Assembly (NCBI GenBank): GCA_021292165.1
Contig: CM037879.1
Span: 115,331,359 to 115,395,358, forward strand
Length of the DNA: 64,000 nucleotides
Origin: Shinisaurus crocodilurus
Lineage: Eukaryota > Chordata > Lepidosauria > Squamata > Shinisauridae
Reading direction: 5' to 3'
Part shown: piece by piece, positions 57,326 to 64,000 of the stretch
Layout of the letters: every line of letters begins with the position of its first letter
Position numbering within the stretch: the stretch's first letter is position 1
The notes under the pieces: model-generated
The model's input: the letters and a program-made list of their open reading frames with translations, nothing else
Databases searched by the model: none
What the model was told of the DNA's origin: nothing
Translations under genes and position numbers: made by a program

Positions 57326-59708
57326 GGCTACTGTTGTTCTATAATCAGGCATACATCTTTCTGCAATGTAACGGGCAGTATCAAATGCTGCCTGTGTGCC
57401 TCTGCCTATTATGTTGCTCTGGCGAGACCCACCACTGGTGCAACAGAAAACTGACACTTCCTAGAGTAAGCCCAAATGCTCATTTCTGGAATGGGACATG
57501 TCAGCGGGGCTCCCTTCTGTGAGGCAAGGCTGAACTGTTCCGTTCTAGAAACTAGTGTTTTGGCTAATTTCCTGATAATTTAAAAAGCACTAGCTTCCAT
57601 TGCAGTGGGTCCTGCTGGTGTACACTGTACAGGCAGCATTGGATACTGCCCCAATTGTGTTATTTATATGCCACCAGAAAAGATCAGAATGGTGATCCAA
57701 TGGCTCCTATATAACTGATGATACAGCCCTTTGTCCTGAATTAAAAAGGCAACTTTACAGTTTGGGCGACTGGAGATTAACCCTGTACCACTTGTTCAAG
57801 ATGCCTTACACAAAAAGGACCTGTTGCTCCTCCTCATTGACAAAATTAGTGAGCTGTGAAATGAGTTCATTAATGATAGGAAGGCCTGGAGATTACTGCA
57901 TTTGTCATAATGCAACATAATACAGAAGGAACTTCTTCTATAGTTCATTTCATGCAAATGAAACCCGACTCACTTTACGATAAAACAAAACATAAAAATG
58001 CAAAAGTGCTCTCTACTGTTATAGACCATAAGTTGATGCTAAAAGAGAAAACATAAGTTTAGATGTAAATGAGTTTCCTGTGGTGGCATTTTAAACCAAA
58101 AGGGGGATAAATCTCAGGTTTGAAATAGCTTATAGAACAGCATCACGTAATTTGTAAAACACCTTGTGCTGTACTCAGACTTTAACTTCAGTGAAAACAT
58201 CAGAGGCCCCAAATTGTTCACTGACTTATAACTCAAAGTGCTTTTAAGGCTAATTTGATACCTTTGTAGGAGCCAATACATCTCCTGACATGTTGAGTCT
58301 GCTTTGTGTAAGTTAAGATTCTGGCAGCAGCATTTTATGCAAGTTAAAGCCTAGACAGCACTCTTTTCTCGGGGAAACATTAAAACAAAAGCACAACATA
58401 CATGCCTGGCTGAAAGGCACAAAAAGAATGTTCCAGAGGCTTCTCATAAATCTGCATCATTACCCAATTTCTAAACACTTTCCCACCCTAACTTGTATGT
58501 ACCTACTAATTCTAGTTATCCAATAGCAAGTAAAAGTCAATATGTGCTAAAATAAAAATTCTACACCAATTCCATTCAAATTCTATGACAAGAAAATCTG
58601 AGTTCTGCAACCAGTATATATTATGTACATCAGGCATATTTTGATTATTTTGCATAATTGAATCTACTTACTCTAGTCATGGGGAAAGGCAAGGCATATG
58701 TAGGACACTGAGGGTTTTTTCTCTTGATGACTGGAAATGTTATTTGCACACAACCCTTTCACAATTCCACTTTTCATACCTGTTTTCTAATCCATAAGGA
58801 CCAGAGACTTATCAGGTAACTGATAGGTAAGATTATCAGGTAACTGAAACTTGTACCCAATACTACATTCTACACATGTGTAGAATTGCAGAATACTCAC
58901 AGCAGCCCTAATAATTGTCTGAACTAAGTTCAATCTGAACTAAGAACTATATCAAAGCTACTATCGAAGGCTCATTTCATTTTTGTGACCTTACCAAAAG
59001 TCACCATCCAATTCTTGATTCTCCTCCACTGCCTTTGCTAAAAATGTCAGTAGTCTGAAAGATGCATTATATGCCATTAACCCATGATATTACCAGGCTC
59101 TGGGCCAGTGTTTGCCATGAGAGCACTGCATGTGATTGGTTGATAAACTACACCAGATAACATTTAAGAAAGTGAAAGCCAAAGAGCTCTCACACAGGAC
59201 ACACACAAACAAACAGTGCAGCCTGTAATTGCTGTAGAAACAGTAGCAGCAGTGGTGGGAATTACACAACATTGTGTACACCTGCTTTCTGCTTGCTCCG
59301 GTTGTTCCGGAATGGTAGTATTCTGACTTTGTTCATTTGGTTGGAAATAGCACAACTTCATTACCTAATTTAAAACACGTACACACAACCCATAATTTTG
59401 GTTGAATTATGATTGCCAAAAATGAGAAAAACTGTGACAAATCAGATTCAAGTGCCAGAACTATTGAGTCTGTATAAGAAGTCCCCGGAAACCCAGCGCG
59501 TTGATAAGCTCTTATCATGTCTGTCAAACGAGTAGCAAAAATGGAAATGAAAGCCCCAGTATTTAAAAACAAAACAATCCTCCCTCATAACAACTATATT
59601 CAGCACAATGAATAAACTGATCTAAGTTTATTCTATGCTGAAAATAAAACAGCACTGACACAGGTCAAATTACATTAAACTAAAAGGCCAATACATCCTT
59701 GAAATAAA

Positions 59709-59940
59709 TGATTTATTTATTTATTTATTATTATATTTATACCCCACCTTTTTTCCTGCAAGGAATAATCCTCCTCCTCCTCTCCATTTTATCCTCACAA
59801 CAACCCTGTGAGGTAGGTTAGGCTGAGAGTCAGTGACTGGCCCAAAGTCGCCCAGTGAGTTTCATGGCCGAGCGGGAACTAGAACCCGGATCTCCTGAGT
59901 CCCAGTCCAACACTCTCACCACTACGCCACACTGGCTCTA
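59709..59940 (-). mobile_element. Sauria-type SINE
   Basis: This is a full-length copy in reverse orientation. On the plus strand it reads ttttttcctgcaaggaataa, acaaccctgtgaggtaggtt, gtgagtttcatggccgagcg, then the tRNA-like head accactacgccacactggct. Confidence 0.87.
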
Positions 59941-59952
59941 ATAATGCCTTAG

Positions 59953-60368
59953 AGCCAAAGTTCACATTACGCTGATCATGTAACATGTAGCTGAGTGTTA
60001 GCTTTTTATTTACTGTAGTATATGTGTGTGCAGCCCCAATTCAGATTGAGCCACTGGGCAGGGAGTTTTAACCCTCTCACCCCCCTGTTTTTTTCTGGAA
60101 TCTTCCACCACTGCCCCACACAGGAGTTAAAAGAAGAAGAAAAAAGACTCTGAAGACTTCCCCCCCTTTTTCCTTTTTAAAACCCCACACCCACACCCCG
60201 CAGGGTAATTTCAGGGGGGAGGGACACTGGGGGAAGGTTTAATCCTCCTCTCCTGGTTTGTAGTGCTCGCAATCCAAATTGGGGCCATTTGTGCTTACAC
60301 TAGAGTAAATAAAAAGCTGCCCCTTAGCTACATCATGCTACGCAATTAGCATAACATGTCCTTTGGCT
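59953..60368. mobile_element. Hairpin MITE, relative of the 56883 copy
   Basis: Left gctgatcatgtaacatgtag and agctttttatttact are mirrored on the right by agtaaataaaaagct and tagcataacatgtc. The interior is rich in A and C. It directly follows a Sauria SINE. Confidence 0.68.
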
Positions 60369-60913
60369 TAAATAGTCCTGAAACCGACAGTCCTATAATG
60401 TCCCTCCCATACTCTCCACTCTAGGCCTGGCCAAACATGCACAAAGTTTGAGGAACATGAGGAGATTAGAGGCAGGGGAGGAGAAACTTCAGGTGCAAAA
60501 AATATGCAAACATGGTGGTTCATGTCTGTTTCTTCAACATTCTGCGGGCTCTGCAAAGTTACCGGGGTGGTTTACAAAAGGAAGATAAATTGCAAAAATA
60601 AAATAAACTATAGAAACAGCATGTTAAAAAAAAAAAAACATTGAAAAGTCTGAGAGTAAAAACATCCTTGCCTGGCACCAGAAGCATAACAAGTGGTGCC
60701 CGGCGGGTCTCTGGTAAAGAGCTCCTGTGCATTAGCTGAATATGCAGGGACTTTCCATAAATGTTCCTCCATACTATATGTGGAGTGGGGGGAGTTTGCC
60801 ACTATGATGCTGCCCTATCCCTCCCCCCTCCCGCAGGTTCATTATCCCCAGACTGAATACCTGAAAAGAGCTCATGATGATTCAAGAAATGAGTAGCTGA
60901 AGTAAGTCATTTA

Positions 60914-60977
60914 GGGCACAATCCTATGCACGTTTAGACAGAAAAAAAGTCCTACAACTCCCAGCATGTCCCAGCCA
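60914..60977 (+). mobile_element. Half copy of the CAACTCCCAGCAT MITE
   Basis: The sequence ggcacaatcctatgcacg through cctacaactcccagcatgtc matches one arm of the MITE at 1652-1784. It ends near the palindrome centre (cagccaggg), directly before a CR1/L2-like LINE tail. Confidence 0.65.
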
Positions 60978-60979
60978 GG

Positions 60980-61426
60980 GAATGCCTCTCCCAACCACAA
61001 TCTACCTGGACACTACGCTCAACATCTGGGGCTTTCGTCCGACTGCCACCTCTGAGGGAGGCTCGGAGGGTGGCAACAAGAGGGAGGGCTTTTTCTGTGG
61101 TGGCCCCCCAACTGTGGACCAAGCTCCACACTGAGGCCCGCCTGGCGCCAACTCTACTCCTTTCGGTGCCAGGTTAAGACTGCCCTCTATGCCGAGGCAT
61201 TTAACAGCTCCAAACAGTGCAGGGAGGAGGGTGGTTATGTCACCTTTTAAACCGGTCTAGTTTTATTACCTTGTTCGTAGCTATACTTCGCTTTTAAATT
61301 CAGTTTTTAAATGTTTAGTAGTGATTTTTTCATGATGTTTTTATTGTTTGTATTTTATATTGTATTTTACTGTATTTTATAATTGCTGTAAACCGCCGAG
61401 AGATTTTCAGCTATTGGGCGGTATAG

Positions 61427-61437
<11 letters not shown>
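60980..61437 (+). mobile_element. CR1/L2-like LINE 3' end
   Basis: The decayed coding end (ctttttctgtggtggccccc; caactgtggaccaagctcca) and 3' UTR lead to gctattgggcggtatagaaa. An (ATC)n microsatellite tail (61430-61471) follows. Confidence 0.72.
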
Positions 61438-61469
<32 letters not shown>

Positions 61470-61751
61470 AATAATAGAATTGCGTCCTTAGTTAACTAAC
61501 CTGCATATTTCGAATCTTCACCACAAGCACATGTATGAAAGCTATGCTAATGCCCAACAGCATTTGTTAAGCCCAGCCATCCCCATGATGATGTGCAGCC
61601 AGAAATTATCTAATACAATGTAGAGCTTGGTGTTTGGATTGGTATCCAAATAACAGAACCTCCTCCTAACATTATTCCACTTCCTGGTTTACACTGCAAT
61701 ACTAGCATACACTTTAGTTATCATTTTTGAGCTTGGACAGGCTACTTTAAA

Positions 61752-61776
61752 AACAGCAGCAGCAGCAGCAGCAGCA
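61752..61776 (+). repeat. (CAG)n microsatellite
   Basis: About 8 CAG units followed by (CAA)3 in intron sequence. No coding context is present. Confidence 0.93.
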
Positions 61777-62213
61777 ACAACAACACTTTTTTGCACCAAG
61801 CTTCTCAGAAGACTTACACAGATGATCAAACTCTCCCAAGGTGTTCTCTCTTACCTTGGGACACCTTCCTGCCAAGTGTTCAGGAGACACGCTGGGTACA
61901 GATGTATAGGGGGAAAGTATGGGGAAATTGTTATCTGACTGTATCCACCCTGACTTTGGTAGGGAATAATGGCTTAGTTGAAGCTCCATATCTGCTGACC
62001 TGAAGGCTTTTTTTTTTTTTAACCTCACAGACTGACCCCCCCAATGGTAACAGGAGTGCACCTTACATACCCAGCTTGGTTCCATCCTTGGGCGATGAAA
62101 GGATTGGCCACCACCACTACCACCACCACAGAACAAGTCCCTCTGCCCAAGTTTTTGTGTGCTGGTGGCCATAAGTAATGCCATGGATATCATGGAAAGT
62201 ACCGTAATATCAT

Positions 62214-62215
<2 letters not shown>

Positions 62216-62250
<35 letters not shown>
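62216..62250 (+). repeat. (GA)n microsatellite
   Basis: An uninterrupted run of about 16 GA units. It makes a spurious low-complexity serine/leucine frame on the other strand. Confidence 0.95.
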
Positions 62251-62251
<1 letters not shown>

Positions 62252-63378
62252 GGTGAAACACACTCTCTGAGAAATAAAAATAAAAGGGGGCAAATCACTG
62301 AGAGGGAGGCTGCTTCCCAGGCATTGACCTGAAATTATCTGGTTTATGATGCAGCTGATAGAAAAAGGAGGGGCTATAGGGAGGAAGCTAAGGTTGGCAT
62401 CTCTCTCCACCTTCACCTTCATCTCCATCTCCATATAAGACTTCTGAACACAAAGCAAGAATGTTGCGGCTCTGAGGCTATGCTCTCACATTCATATGGC
62501 AATAACAATTTGGTTTCTTCTCATCTCAACTTCTCCCCTAATTACCTACACCACTCTACTGTTCCTTCTTTGCATTTCCACAAAAGTGAAGTGTCCCTGA
62601 GTTGCTGTTTTAAGATGTAGAAAGTATAAATTGCATTTTAAGATTTCTACTGAAAATTTCACAAAACCATGCATGACATTAATTTAGGAGGGATGCTTCT
62701 TTTAGGTTAATATCCTCTCTTCCTTTAATACTTCAAAAGAAATGCTACTCTTCAGAGACAAAATCCTACTTTAGCTCTCACCATCACAAATCCAGATTCT
62801 TTAAAACCTTAATCTACAGATGCGATGTGTTCTTGAATTATCAAAGTGGAAGAACAGTTCATTGCTCAAGGAAGAGACAATTAAGAAATAGCTAGAATGT
62901 GGGTTATAAGGCATACTGTTTTTCAATTAAAATGTTAATTAGTAAATGTGATTATTTTACTTAATTAATATTTTCATTAATCAAAGCCTCCTGACAGAAA
63001 GCCTTGAGTATAAAATATGTCCCAATGAACTATTTATAGTCATCATGGTGATACTTTAATGGATTGTGTAGATAAACCCCCCTATTAATAGGACAGATGT
63101 AGATGTAGTTAATAATTTTAAGTTCTCTTCAGCATTTATTTTTATTGATCATGTCTTCAGTTCTTCATTATAGTACTGATAAATCTACACAGCAAAGGAG
63201 GTTTATCAATCCACACAAAGATATTGGAAGCATCAGGATTCCACATATTTTGCCTGGCCTTGGTAGTCAAGCCAAAATTTGGAGTCACTGGACCTGGCCT
63301 CTCCCCTTCTGTGCAATTCTAGGCATGCCTACTCAGAAGTACATTCTACTGTGTCCATTGGGGCCTACTCCTAGATAA

Positions 63379-63627
63379 GAGCCAGTGTGGTGTAGTGGTG
63401 AGAGTGTTGGACTGGGACTCGGGAGATCCAGGTTCTAGTCCCCGCTCGGCCATGAAACTCACTGGGTGACTTTGGGCCAGTCACTGACTCTCAGCCTAAC
63501 CTACCTCACAGGGTTGTTGTGAGGATAAAATGGAGAGGAGGAGAAGGATTACGTAAGCCGCCTTCGGTTCCTTGCAGGAAAAAAGGCGGGGTATAAATAT
63601 AATAAATAAATAAATAAATAAATAAAG
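63379..63627 (+). mobile_element. Sauria-type SINE nested in a short MITE
   Basis: This is a full-length, well-preserved copy. The tRNA-like A box tggtgtagtgg and B box ggttctagtcc are intact, followed by tgaaactcactgggtgactt, cacagggttgttgtgaggat and the tail gcggggtataaatataataa with (AATA)n. Its flanks belong to a MITE with caatcctatgcatg-type ends (63310-63376 and 63629-63647). Confidence 0.88.
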
Positions 63628-64000
63628 TACACATAAGATTGCAGCCTGTAGCTCAATAGCAAAAAGCTAGGGCTTGTTTTGATAGCAGTATATTTCTAGC
63701 TAATACAATAGATTACATAGATGCTAAACATATGTTTGGGGCTCACCTTTATCTTAAAATGCTTTAATTAAAAAGGTTTCCTGCATTTGTAAAAATTACT
63801 TTGTAAATAACACGACAAAGACTTCTGGGTATGAAATGATAATTTCCTTGGGGGGTTTTGCTTATAGCCTTTAATAAATACAATAAATAAATTTACTTAC
63901 AGAAAAACATTTTACTTAATATATCTGTAATCCTCTTACAAACAGCTTCTACCCCCACCCCGCCTTGTGAAATAAAGAGATGTTTCCTATGAATCATTAA

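Noticed and set aside
61747..62298. 183-residue minus-strand ORF
   Set aside because: It is bounded by a poly-Cys run from (CAG)n and a Leu/Ser run from (GA)n, with no recognisable domain between.
63379..63450. tRNA gene at the start of the SINE
   Set aside because: A and B boxes are present, but the sequence does not form a complete tRNA cloverleaf and runs directly into the conserved SINE body.

Overview
This is a vertebrate nuclear window that lies entirely inside one gene. Four exons on the minus strand encode consecutive parts of a kainate-type ionotropic glutamate receptor that matches GRIK2 (GluK2) best. Read in gene order they are 55934-55791, 53150-53043, 35506-35393 and 23714-23508. 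All four have AG/GT borders and phase-0 junctions, and together they give one unbroken 191-residue stretch, about residues 318-508 in human numbering. It covers the end of the amino-terminal domain, the linker and the S1 half of the agonist-binding domain. Everything else, over 98% of the window, is intron, and the gene runs on past both ends.

The repeats point to a squamate reptile (lizard or snake). There are at least six tRNA-derived Sauria-type SINEs, a Gmr1-type gypsy element with a SCAN-like capsid, several CR1/L2-type LINE 3' ends, and many hAT miniature elements. I cannot name the species.

Layout. 1-23.5 kb (downstream intron): hAT element A (992-2317); a nearly complete Gmr1-type LTR retrotransposon on the minus strand (2575-9319, 5-bp target duplication) carrying a nested LINE; a CR1/L2 tail; hAT element B (11506-12254); a hAT miniature element; a LINE C-terminal domain; a possible solo LTR split by a MITE (about 16865-18004); a 5S-rRNA-derived SINE; and a CR1/L2 LINE split by a palindromic MITE (19690-21642). 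23.7-35.4 kb: a LINE fragment, palindromic MITEs, and hAT element C (29357-32069) with a GC-rich interior. 35.5-53.0 kb: Sauria SINEs, a hAT MITE (39533-40182), a second 5S-derived SINE, an internally deleted LINE (44237-45893), a decayed Ty1/copia element (about 47085-51720), and a MITE with a SINE inside it. 53.2-64 kb: MITEs, SINEs and a CR1/L2 tail.

The least expected structures are these. (1) Three hAT-type elements share about 50-65 bp at each end but differ completely in the middle (0.7, 1.3 and 2.7 kb, partly very GC-rich); two have perfect 8-bp target duplications, and all look like cargo-carrying elements. (2) The Gmr1-type element has integrase upstream of reverse transcriptase. 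(3) The copia element has an internal initiator-tRNA(Met)-type primer site. (4) A SINE has a 5S rRNA head joined to a CR1-like tail. No host gene other than GRIK2 is supported.
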